Part shown: positions 57,708 through 64,000 of the stretch, one piece after another
Layout: the number at the start of each line of letters is the position of its first letter
Position numbering within the stretch: position 1 is the first letter of the stretch
NCBI RefSeq assembly: GCF_051172195.1
Contig: NZ_JBPJAQ010000001.1
Span: 3,348,001 to 3,412,000 of the forward strand
From: Paludibaculum fermentans_A
GTDB lineage: Bacteria > Acidobacteriota > Terriglobia > Bryobacterales > Bryobacteraceae
DNA length: 64,000 bases
Reading direction: 5' to 3'
Notes under the pieces: generated by a model
What the model was told of the DNA's origin: nothing
Database searches by the model: none
What the model saw: only the letters and a program-made list of their open reading frames with translations
Program-made: the position numbers and the translations under genes

Positions 57708-59129
57708 TTGCTCGTAAGATTGTTACTCGGAACGATTGCCGCGTCACTACTGCTGTGCGCGCAAAGCCGGCCTCAGCCGCCGGCCGGAGGAGCCGAATTC
57801 GCAGCCCTGAGCGCCAGCTTCCAGGGGCTGAGCCGTCGCGTCCATACTTCTGTCGTCAAAGTCACCGCCGTCGGTTATCGCCAGCTCGAGGGTGACGAAA
57901 CCGACGAGCCCGGCGTCGCCGCCCGCCAGCAGAGCTCCGGCTCAGGCGTCATCATCGACGAAACCGGTTTCATCGTTACCAACGCCCACGTCGTCATCGG
58001 GGCCCAGCGCGTCCAGGTCACCCTGCCCACCACCGTGGAGAGCACCGCCGGCCCCCGCCGCTCCGCCGTCCGGCCCGTCGGCCGCATCATGCGCGCCGAA
58101 CTGGTCGGGCTCGACCTCGAAGCCGACATAGCCCTGCTCAAAGTCAACGAGAAGGGCCTGCCCGCCCTCAGCCTGGCCGACTCCGACACCGTCGAACAGG
58201 GCCAACTCGTCCTCGCCTTCGGCAGCCCCATGGGCCTCGATAACTCCGTCACCATGGGCGTTGTCAGCTCGCCCGCCCGCCAGTTGAAGCCCGACGATCC
58301 GATGATCTATATCCAGACCGACGCGCCCATCAACCCCGGCAACAGCGGCGGACCGCTCGTCGACTCCTCCGGCAACGTCGTTGGCATCAATACCCTCATC
58401 CTCACCCAGTCCGGCGGCAGCGAGGGCATCGGCTTCGCTGTTCCTTCGAATATCGTTGCGAACGTCGTTGACCAGCTCCGCAAATCCGGCCGCGTCGTAC
58501 GCGGCGAAATCGGAGTCACCGCCCAGACCATCTCCCCGGCCTTGGCCGACGGCCTCAAGCTCAGTCAGAACTGGGGCGTCGTCATTGGCGACGTGGAGCC
58601 GGATGGGGAGGGCGAAAAAGCGGGCCTGCGGGTTGGAGATATTATCTACAGCCTGAATGGCAAAGTGATGGAGAACGCCCGCCAGTTCAACATCAACGTC
58701 TACCGCCCGGCCATCGGCGAATTCGTGAATCTGGAAGTGGTTCGCGGCAAACGCCGCCTGGCCCTCACCGTCAAAGTGGTGGAACGCCACGACGAAGCCA
58801 CCACCTACGCCGATCTCGCGAGCCGGGAAGAGAATCTGGTCTCCGAACTCGGCATCTTCGCCGTGGACCTGACCCCCAAACTGCGTGAGCAGGTGGAACC
58901 CATCCGGCGCGAAAAGGGCGGCCTGTTGGTGGCCGCCCGTCACGCCGATGGTCCTCTTCTTGACGAAGGCTTCAAAGCCGGCGACGTCATCTATGCAGTC
59001 AATGGAACCCTCGTCTCCTCGGTCGCAGACTTGCGCCAACTGCTGCGCAAGATGAAATCAGGAGACCCCATCGCGGTCCAGATCGAACGAGCTGGCAAAC
59101 TCCGTTTCGTCAGCTTCGAACTCCCGTAG
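57708..59129 (+). CDS. HtrA/DegP-like periplasmic serine protease with two PDZ domains
   Basis: A 473-residue exported protease. Signal peptide LLLGTIAASLLLCAQS, then trypsin-like domain with catalytic His94 (TNAHVV), Asp140 (EADIALLKV) and Ser213 (GNSGGPL), followed by two PDZ domains (about 275-360 and 385-470; GVVIGDVEPDGEGEKAGLRV, GLLVAARHADGPLLDEGF). TTG start at 57708 is supported by GGGGGA 5 bases upstream. Quality control of envelope proteins is the family role. Confidence 0.92.
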   Translation: MLVRLLLGTIAASLLLCAQSRPQPPAGGAEFAALSASFQGLSRRVHTSVVKVTAVGYRQLEGDETDEPGVAARQQSSGSGVIIDETGFIVTNAHVVIGAQRVQVTLPTTVESTAGPRRSAVRPVGRIMRAELVGLDLEADIALLKVNEKGLPALSLADSDTVEQGQLVLAFGSPMGLDNSVTMGVVSSPARQLKPDDPMIYIQTDAPINPGNSGGPLVDSSGNVVGINTLILTQSGGSEGIGFAVPSNIVANVVDQLRKSGRVVRGEIGVTAQTISPALADGLKLSQNWGVVIGDVEPDGEGEKAGLRVGDIIYSLNGKVMENARQFNINVYRPAIGEFVNLEVVRGKRRLALTVKVVERHDEATTYADLASREENLVSELGIFAVDLTPKLREQVEPIRREKGGLLVAARHADGPLLDEGFKAGDVIYAVNGTLVSSVADLRQLLRKMKSGDPIAVQIERAGKLRFVSFELP

Positions 59130-59155
59130 CCCCGGTCTTCCGGGCGGCAAACCCT

Positions 59156-59187
59156 AGCTGACTGCTGATTGCTGAAAGCCGTCAGCT
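59156..59187. repeat. Intergenic repeat copy 2 (CTGAC-n-GCTGAT-n-GCTGAA)
   Basis: AGCTGAC (59156-59162) pairs with GTCAGCT (59181-59187) around TGCTGATTGCTGAAAGCC. Shares the core with the copy at 56603-56660 and also lies between convergent genes. Confidence 0.6.
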
Positions 59188-59189
59188 GC

Positions 59190-59726
59190 TTAGTGCACCA
59201 TCACGTCGATCGACGCTTCTGAATCCGCCCAGGCGATCTTCAGTTTGCCGTTGCTGCCCTTGCCCGGCTCCACCGTGATCGTCACCTGCTCAACCGGCGT
59301 CGTCAGTTTCTTCACTTTCATCGGCGCGCGGCCCAGATCCTGCTTCTCGTCATACTTGAATGCGCCCCACTGATCCGCGGTCTTATTCAGGATCAGCGTC
59401 CAGTCCTTCGTGTCGCCGCTCGGAATCGTGAACAACGAATACGTCCCGGCCGGCACATGGATAGAACCCACCATCAGGTCTGCTTCCGTGGTGAACTTGG
59501 TCGCTTCGTCGGCGCCCGTCCGCCATACCTTGCCCGCCGGCGCCACCGCCGTATGCCACACGTCCCGGCCCTTCACATATGGCCGTCCGTACACGATTGT
59601 GATGGTCTTGCCCCCAATCGTGGCTTTGGTCGTTTCATGCGGACTCGCCTTCTGGGCACTGGCTGAAATAGCCATCAGGCAGCCCAGGGCGCCCAGGGTC
59701 ATAGCAAACGAAAGAGCATTTCTCAT
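59190..59726 (-). CDS. DUF2911 secreted protein
   Basis: A 178-residue protein with a signal peptide (LGALGCLMAISASAQ). DUF2911 hallmarks: TITIVYGRPYVKGRDVWHTA, PAGKVWRTGADEATKFTTEA, and VPAGTYSLFTIPSG. The domain has no known activity and is abundant in Bacteroidetes and Acidobacteria. It is divergent from the microcompartment operon. Confidence 0.9.
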   Translation of the reverse strand: MRNALSFAMTLGALGCLMAISASAQKASPHETTKATIGGKTITIVYGRPYVKGRDVWHTAVAPAGKVWRTGADEATKFTTEADLMVGSIHVPAGTYSLFTIPSGDTKDWTLILNKTADQWGAFKYDEKQDLGRAPMKVKKLTTPVEQVTITVEPGKGSNGKLKIAWADSEASIDVMVH

Positions 59727-59801
59727 CTAGTGTGGTCTCCTAACCAGGACATTCTAGCAATCGCGCGATAGGCCGTATCCGAAGGGCCCGAAAATCCTGT
59801 C

Positions 59802-59810
59802 TGATACAAT
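59802..59810 (+). promoter_or_regulatory. Extended -10 element upstream of the microcompartment operon
   Basis: TGATACAAT, identical to the element before the aldo/keto reductase at 6254. Its last base is 11 bases before the aldolase ATG, so the mRNA leader would be only about 5 bases. No -35 box or ribosome site was found. Confidence 0.45.
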
Positions 59811-59821
59811 TGGACTGTTAG

Positions 59822-60616
59822 ATGTTGAAATCGGAACAGGAGCTGCGCGAAGACATCGTCAAAGTTGGACGTCTGGTCTTCGAAAAGGGTTGGATCGCCG
59901 CCAACGACGGAAACATTTCAATCCGGCTCGACCCCGGCCGCGTCCTCTGCACCCCTACCAACATCAGCAAGGGCATGCTTTCCGCGGATGACCTCATCAT
60001 CTGCGACATGCAAGGCGCCAAACTCCTCGGCGTCAAAGCGCCCACCAGTGAACTGGCCATGCATCTGCTCATCTATCAGATGCGCCCGGACGTGCAGGCC
60101 GTTGTCCACACCCATCCCCCCGTCTCCACCGGCTTTGCGGCCACCGGCCGTGCCCTCAACCAGGCGATTCTGCCCGAAGTCGTCATCGGGCTCGGCTGCG
60201 TCCCCCTCGCCGAATACGGCTTGCCCGGCACCAGCGCCCTGACTGAGCCGTTAAGGCCCTACATCCCGCACTATGACGCCATCCTCATGGCCAACCATGG
60301 TGTTGTCTGCTACGGCCCGGATGTCTTCAGCGCCTATTTCCGCATGGAAACCGTCGAGCACTACGCCCGCATCGCCCTTGTGGCCGAACTGCTGGGCGGC
60401 GCCAAAGTCCTGCCCCGCGTCGAAATCAACAAGCTCTACGAGTCCCGCACCCGCTACGGCGTGAATGCCCGCTCCACCCTCGAACCAGGCTGCCCGCTCG
60501 CCGCCGAGGACATCCCATCCGGCGCTGCAGTGCGGTCTAATGGTAAGTTCGAGGTCACGCGCGAGGAACTCATCGCGCTGATCGAGGAAGTGTTGCGGTC
60601 GCGAGGCGTTGCCTGA
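59822..60616 (+). CDS. Class II aldolase (fuculose/rhamnulose-phosphate type), likely microcompartment cargo
   Basis: A 264-residue zinc aldolase. Zinc ligands His96 and His98 (AVVHTHPPVST) and His159 (MANHGVV), and catalytic Glu77 (APTSELAMHLL). In planctomycete, verrucomicrobial and related microcompartments such an enzyme splits L-fuculose-1-P or L-rhamnulose-1-P to dihydroxyacetone-P and lactaldehyde. A linker (about 225-243) leads to an amphipathic C-terminal helix at 244-261 (EVTREELIALIEEVLRS), an arrangement typical of encapsulation peptides. First gene of the shell operon. Confidence 0.9.
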   Translation: MLKSEQELREDIVKVGRLVFEKGWIAANDGNISIRLDPGRVLCTPTNISKGMLSADDLIICDMQGAKLLGVKAPTSELAMHLLIYQMRPDVQAVVHTHPPVSTGFAATGRALNQAILPEVVIGLGCVPLAEYGLPGTSALTEPLRPYIPHYDAILMANHGVVCYGPDVFSAYFRMETVEHYARIALVAELLGGAKVLPRVEINKLYESRTRYGVNARSTLEPGCPLAAEDIPSGAAVRSNGKFEVTREELIALIEEVLRSRGVA

Positions 60617-60661
60617 CCCGCCGCCCGCCTGGCGGATTGAGGTAGCAGAGAGGAACTTTCG

Positions 60662-60946
60662 ATGGGTGATGCACTTGGAATGGTGGAATGTCGCGGTCTG
60701 GTCTCCATGGTCGAGGCCGCTGATGCCATGGTGAAAGCCGCCAATGTGAATTTGGTCGGTTGGGAGAAGATCGGTTCCGGCTACGTCACCGCCCTGGTAC
60801 GGGGCGACGTCGCCGCCGTCCGCGCCGCTACCGATGCCGGCGCCGCCGCAGCCCGCCGGGTCGGCGAACTTGTCGCCGTTCACGTGATCCCCCGGCCTCA
60901 CCCCAGCCTCGAAGCGATCCTGCCCATTGGCAAAACGTCCAAATAG
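60662..60946 (+). CDS. BMC-H hexameric microcompartment shell protein
   Basis: A 94-residue single Pfam-BMC domain protein of the PduA/EutM/CcmK class. Seen: ALGMVECRGLVSMVEAADAM, the pore-loop KIGSGY at 36-41, LVRGDVAAVRAATDAGAAAA and the VIPRPHPSLEAILP end. It forms hexamers that tile the shell facets with a central pore for small metabolites. AGAGAGGAA lies about 8 bases before the ATG. It follows the aldolase by 45 bases. Confidence 0.95.
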   Translation: MGDALGMVECRGLVSMVEAADAMVKAANVNLVGWEKIGSGYVTALVRGDVAAVRAATDAGAAAARRVGELVAVHVIPRPHPSLEAILPIGKTSK

Positions 60947-60964
60947 GCCGGGAAGGGAACTGAA

Positions 60965-61240
60965 ATGACGCTCGGCCGTGTGGTGGGCACAATTGTTGCC
61001 ACCCGCAAAGATCCCAGACTCGAAGGGCACAAACTGCTCATCATCAAACCCGTGACCCCCGACGGTAAGGATGAGGCAGGCTACCTCGTTGCCATCGACA
61101 CCGTCAGCGCGGGCTTTCGCGAATTGGTCATCACCGTCGCCGGCAGCAGCGCCCGCATGGCCGAAGGCTGCAAGGATAAGCCCGTCGATTGCGTCATTGT
61201 CGGCATCGTCGACAACGTGTCCATGGATACGGGCCGCTAA
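60965..61240 (+). CDS. BMC-P (EutN/CcmL-type) shell pentamer protein 1
   Basis: A 91-residue EutN/CcmL domain protein: LGRVVGTIVATRKDPRLEGH, KLLIIKPVTPDG, YLVAIDTVSAGFRELVITVA and the C-terminal CVIVGIVDNVSMD. Pentamers cap the vertices of the icosahedral shell. It starts 18 bases after the BMC-H gene and is followed by two further, different BMC-P genes. Confidence 0.93.
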   Translation: MTLGRVVGTIVATRKDPRLEGHKLLIIKPVTPDGKDEAGYLVAIDTVSAGFRELVITVAGSSARMAEGCKDKPVDCVIVGIVDNVSMDTGR

Positions 61241-61252
61241 AGGGATCCGCAA

Positions 61253-61543
61253 GTGCAACTAGGCCGAGTCGTAGGCTGCGTCTGGTCCAGCGTGAAAAAC
61301 GTCGGACTCACCGGCCAGCGCCTGCTCATCGTCCAACCCGTCAAAGCGGACCTTACCCTCACAGGTCGCGCCATCATCTGTACGGATTGCACCGGCGCCG
61401 GCTCAGGCGAACTCATCTATTGGGTCCGGGGCAAGGAAGCGACCTTCCCCTTTACCGACGCCGAGGTCCCCTCCGATGCCACAGTCGTTGGCATTGTCGA
61501 CGAACTCAATCTCGGCAAACCCAGGGCGGAGGACGGGAACTAA
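61253..61543 (+). CDS. BMC-P shell pentamer protein 2
   Basis: A 96-residue EutN/CcmL domain protein starting at GTG 61253: QLGRVVGCVWSSVKNVGLTG, RLLIVQPVKADLTLTG, IICTDCTGAGSGELIYWVRG, and VVGIVDELNLGK. It lacks a long tail. Its TAA overlaps the next start codon by one base (TAATG). Confidence 0.92.
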   Translation: MQLGRVVGCVWSSVKNVGLTGQRLLIVQPVKADLTLTGRAIICTDCTGAGSGELIYWVRGKEATFPFTDAEVPSDATVVGIVDELNLGKPRAEDGN

Positions 61544-61905
61544 TGCTCATCGCCCGCGTCATCGGGGACATTACCGCCACCCAGAAGCACCCTTCCCACG
61601 AAGGAAAGAAGCTCTTGCTCGTACAGCCGCTCGACCTCGATGGCTCCCACCGCGGCCTACCCATCATCGCCGTCGACAGCGTCAGCGCCGGCATCGGCGA
61701 TCGCGTACTGCTCGTCCAGGACGGCTTTGCGGCCTTCACCACCGTCGGACTCAAAATCGCACCCATCGACGCCGCCGTCATTGGCGTCATCGACCACATC
61801 CAGCTGGTCTCAGACTTCGGCGCCGTCGCCCCTCAGCCCGCCCCGGCTCCCGCTGAACCCGGGCCTGCTGCGAAGAAGCAGTCCAAGAAGAATCGCGCCC
61901 AGTAA
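61543..61905 (+). CDS. BMC-P shell pentamer protein 3, with basic tail
   Basis: A 120-residue protein. The start at ATG 61543 gives the standard BMC-P N-terminus LIARVIGDITATQKHPSHEG; an upstream frame extending into the previous gene is rejected. Core: KLLLVQPLDLDG, IIAVDSVSAGIGDRVLLVQD and IDAAVIGVIDHIQLVS. After residue 90 there is a Pro/Ala linker and a basic tail ending KKQSKKNRAQ, absent in the other two pentamer proteins. Its last 96 bases overlap the convergent DUF4149-like gene. Confidence 0.92.
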   Translation: MLIARVIGDITATQKHPSHEGKKLLLVQPLDLDGSHRGLPIIAVDSVSAGIGDRVLLVQDGFAAFTTVGLKIAPIDAAVIGVIDHIQLVSDFGAVAPQPAPAPAEPGPAAKKQSKKNRAQ

Positions 61906-62445
61906 CACAACCACCATCTCAAACGCGGTGAACCCCAGGTGCATCGCCCGCGCCTTTGCCGCCATCTCCATCGCCTGTACCTGGTTCGTCTGCTGCAGCT
62001 CCTGCCCCAGTTGCGAGATCCGCGGGATCAGGAAGAACTCCAGCAACAGCGACATCACCAGCATCCCCAGGGATAACCCCAGCGCCGGGCGCCCAGCCGT
62101 ACTCATGAACAGCAGCAGTAGGAATACCGCCAGTCCGGCCGCCAGTTGCAGCAACCCCCACCACTCCAACACCACCCGGCTCGCCTCCGACGCCTGGTAT
62201 TGCAGGATCTCCCGCATGGGCGCCTGGCCCAACTGCTTCATCGCCTTGGCGACATGCTGGGGCGGCCTGGCCATCGTGCTGTCCACTGACCGGTAACTCG
62301 CAGGCGCCACCAGCGACACCAGCAGGATCCCGCCCAGCCACATGCTCAACAGCACCGCCGTGAACCGCCGCGTCGCCCACGACGTGTGGTGCGAAATCCG
62401 GTCATGCGCCGTAGATGTACCGCTCACTCGAGCCTGATTGGCCAC
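61810..62445 (-). CDS. DUF4149-like four-helix membrane protein
   Basis: About 211 residues from GTG 62445, chosen because GGAGG lies 9 bases upstream and the start abuts the preceding stop; a longer frame to 62481 would overlap the regulator gene. It has four membrane helices (AVLLSMWLGGILLVSLVAPA, LLQLAAGLAVFLLLLFMS, LGLSLGMLVMSLLLEFFLIP, FEMVVVLLGAILLGLLL) and the TMEM205/DUF4149-like arrangement. The C-terminal residues overlap the BMC-P 3 gene on the other strand by 96 bases. Function unknown. Confidence 0.75.
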   Translation of the reverse strand: MANQARVSGTSTAHDRISHHTSWATRRFTAVLLSMWLGGILLVSLVAPASYRSVDSTMARPPQHVAKAMKQLGQAPMREILQYQASEASRVVLEWWGLLQLAAGLAVFLLLLFMSTAGRPALGLSLGMLVMSLLLEFFLIPRISQLGQELQQTNQVQAMEMAAKARAMHLGFTAFEMVVVLLGAILLGLLLRSRPGFSGSRGGLRGDGAEV

Positions 62446-62446
62446 C

Positions 62447-63985
62447 TTACTCTTCCTCCGCAGCGTTGGCTTTGATGCCATACCGCTTCAACTTGTTAAT
62501 CAATCCCTGGCGGCTCAAACCCAGCGCCCGCGCGGTCTTCTGCTGATTCTGACCGTGCCTCGTCATCGCTTCCTGGATTCGGCGCCGTTCCAGATCCTCA
62601 ATCTCTTCCTGCAATCCACGGCCCGCCGCCTGCTCAGTCGCGGCCGTCTCCGGAGAGGCTTGCAACGCCTCCGAGAAGTCCTCCGGCTCGATCATCGACC
62701 CCCGAGCCACCACCATCGCCCGCCGCAGCTCATTCTCCAGTTGCCTGATATTACCCGGCCACCGGTAGCCCGCCAACGCACCCAGCGCCGCCTTCGACAA
62801 CCCCAACACCGGCCGCCGCATCTCTTCCCCGATCCGTTGCAGCAGCATCGCCGCCAACGCCGGGATATCCGCCGACATCTGCCGCAGCGGCGTCGTCCTC
62901 AGGTGAATCACATTCAGCCGGTAAAACAGATCCTCGCGGAACAGATTCTTCTGGATCGCCTCCGCCAGATCCTTGTTGGTGGCCGCGATCACCCGCACAT
63001 CCACCGGGATCGGGGTACGCCCGCCAATCCGCTCCACCATGCGCTCCTGCAGCACCCTCAGGATCTTCGCCTGCGCCGCCAGGCTCAGGTCGCCAATCTC
63101 GTCCAGGAACAACGTGCCGCCATGCGCCGACTCGAACTTGCCCGCGCGCCGGTCCACCCCCGTCGCCACGCCCTTCTCCACGCCAAACAACTCGGTCTCC
63201 ACCAATGTCTCCGGCAGCGCCGCGCAGTTCAATGCCACAAACGGCCGCGCCGCCCGCGGACTCGCAAAATGCAGCGACCGCGCGATCAGGTCCTTGCCCG
63301 TCCCGCTCTCGCCCGTAATCAGGACCGTGACCTCGGCATCCGCTACCCGCTCAATCATCCGCCGCAGCTCTTCAATCCTGGGATGCGACCCCAGAATCGT
63401 CTTGCCCGGCAGCTTGCCGCCCAACTCCCTCAGGAGGTTGCGATTTTCGTCTTCCAGCCGCACCCTGTGCCGCTGCAGCTCGGCGATGAACTTCGCCGTC
63501 TGGATTGCAATCGCCGCACTGGCCGCCAGCGCCCGCGTGATCTGCTTGTCTTCCTCATCGAAGATGCCTTCGCGCTTGTTCAGAATCTCGAAGGCGCCAA
63601 TCGCCCGCCCGTCCACATCAGTCAACGGCACCGCCAGCATGTTCTTCGTGCGATACCCGCTGCGCTCGTCCACGCCTTGATAGAACCGCGTGTCCCCGTA
63701 GGCGTCGTCTACGCAGATCTCTTCACAGGTCGACACCACGGTCCCCGCGATCCCCTGCTTCGAGTCCAGCCGGATCATCTCCGAACTGCCCAGCGCCACC
63801 TTCGACGTCAGCTCCCGCCCGTCTTCGCTCAGCAGGAAGATGCTCGCCCGCTCCGCCCCCAGCAGCCGCGCACCCTCTTCGGCTACCAAATCCAGCAACT
63901 GATGCAGGTCTCGCTCCGAGTTCATGCGCTGGCTGATGCGCAGAATCGCCGCAAGCTTTTCCGATGCTGGCAGCTGGCTTACCAT
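62447..63985 (-). CDS. GAF / AAA+ / Fis-HTH transcription regulator (NtrC class, GAFTGA degenerate)
   Basis: A 512-residue protein. Residues 20-165 form a GAF sensor; 190-430 the AAA+ domain with Walker A GESGTGK (225-231), Walker B GTLFLDEIGDL (290-300) and sensor/arginine finger region; the C-terminus is a Fis-type HTH (QKTARALGLSRQGLINKLKR). The sigma-54 contact loop, normally GAFTGA, is GVATGV at 272-277, so interaction with sigma-54 is doubtful. No receiver domain is present: control is through the GAF ligand. It is close to the microcompartment operon and could regulate it. Its stop is 2 bases from the start of the membrane gene. Confidence 0.9.
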   Translation of the reverse strand: MVSQLPASEKLAAILRISQRMNSERDLHQLLDLVAEEGARLLGAERASIFLLSEDGRELTSKVALGSSEMIRLDSKQGIAGTVVSTCEEICVDDAYGDTRFYQGVDERSGYRTKNMLAVPLTDVDGRAIGAFEILNKREGIFDEEDKQITRALAASAAIAIQTAKFIAELQRHRVRLEDENRNLLRELGGKLPGKTILGSHPRIEELRRMIERVADAEVTVLITGESGTGKDLIARSLHFASPRAARPFVALNCAALPETLVETELFGVEKGVATGVDRRAGKFESAHGGTLFLDEIGDLSLAAQAKILRVLQERMVERIGGRTPIPVDVRVIAATNKDLAEAIQKNLFREDLFYRLNVIHLRTTPLRQMSADIPALAAMLLQRIGEEMRRPVLGLSKAALGALAGYRWPGNIRQLENELRRAMVVARGSMIEPEDFSEALQASPETAATEQAAGRGLQEEIEDLERRRIQEAMTRHGQNQQKTARALGLSRQGLINKLKRYGIKANAAEEE

Positions 63986-64000
63986 AACAATCCGTTAGTC

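Noticed and set aside
57942..59039. 365-codon minus-strand frame opposite the HtrA-like gene
   Set aside because: Antisense shadow of a gene with an intact catalytic triad; rich in Gly/Asp/Ala/Val as expected from reversed high-GC codons.
60251..61258. 335-codon minus-strand frame opposite the aldolase, BMC-H and BMC-P genes
   Set aside because: It spans several well-supported genes on the plus strand and shows no domain of its own.
61189..61542. N-terminal extension of the third pentamer protein
   Set aside because: It runs through the second pentamer gene in another frame and lacks EutN-like features; ATG 61543 gives the proper domain start.
1..64000. tRNA, rRNA, CRISPR array, insertion sequence or prophage
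   Set aside because: Every gap was read for cloverleaf, repeat-spacer and transposase patterns and none was found.

Overview
The window is a GC-rich bacterial chromosome segment packed with genes on both strands. It is most likely from an acidobacterium of the Solibacter/Bryobacter kind. That placement is an inference from gene content: Tat-tagged aldo/keto and Gfo/Idh oxidoreductases, DUF2911 and DUF4149-type proteins, a meso-DAP type MurE, and a small microcompartment operon built on a class II aldolase. No rRNA, tRNA, CRISPR array, insertion sequence, phage gene or gene-free stretch over 300 bases was seen.

Layout. 1-8.1 kb: the C-terminal part of a MutS-family ATPase cut by the window edge, a small secreted helical protein, an HpcH/HpaI aldolase, purS, glmS, a YjbQ protein, a glycine-rich membrane protein, a Tat-exported aldo/keto reductase and an FkbM methyltransferase. 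8.1-25.9 kb: a nearly complete division and cell wall (dcw) cluster on the minus strand, in transcription order mraZ, rsmH, ftsL-like, ftsI, murE, murF, mraY, murD, ftsW, murG, murC, ftsQ, ftsA, ftsZ, murA. Many junctions overlap by 1-8 bases. murB and ddl are absent and murA sits at the distal end. 26-34.5 kb: ppa, then an rpsA/HU/HIT/DUF1848 minus-strand group with a strong promoter and long leader, a LarA-family gene, a secreted D-aminoacylase and a methyltransferase.

34.5-38.8 kb: a translation operon rplM-rpsI-rpsB-tsf-pyrH-frr on the minus strand, with two strong hairpins between genes. 39-54 kb is accessory or housekeeping mix: DUF3291, a TIR-like plus NB-ARC-like NTPase, an aminotransferase, a Gfo/Idh oxidoreductase, a beta-carbonic anhydrase, a hybrid histidine kinase with a degenerate HPt end, a plus-strand run (O-methyltransferase, DUF4380-like, secreted protein, alpha/beta hydrolase, alkaline phosphatase), a low-complexity protein, MiaE and a serine acetyltransferase. 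54-59.7 kb: a B3-type metallo-beta-lactamase fold protein with the Gln variant, pyrD-ridA, a second Tat-tagged aldo/keto reductase, an HtrA-like protease and a DUF2911 protein.

59.8-61.9 kb: the most distinctive region, a five-gene bacterial microcompartment operon (class II aldolase, one BMC-H hexamer protein, three different BMC-P pentamer proteins). It ends in a 96-base convergent overlap with a DUF4149-like membrane gene, which lies directly downstream of a GAF/AAA+/Fis regulator whose GAFTGA loop reads GVATGV. Aldehyde dehydrogenase, phosphotransacylase and BMC-T genes are not in the window, so this is either a satellite locus or a reduced compartment. Several genes have a -10-like hexamer 6-7 bases before the start codon and no Shine-Dalgarno sequence, which suggests leaderless transcripts.
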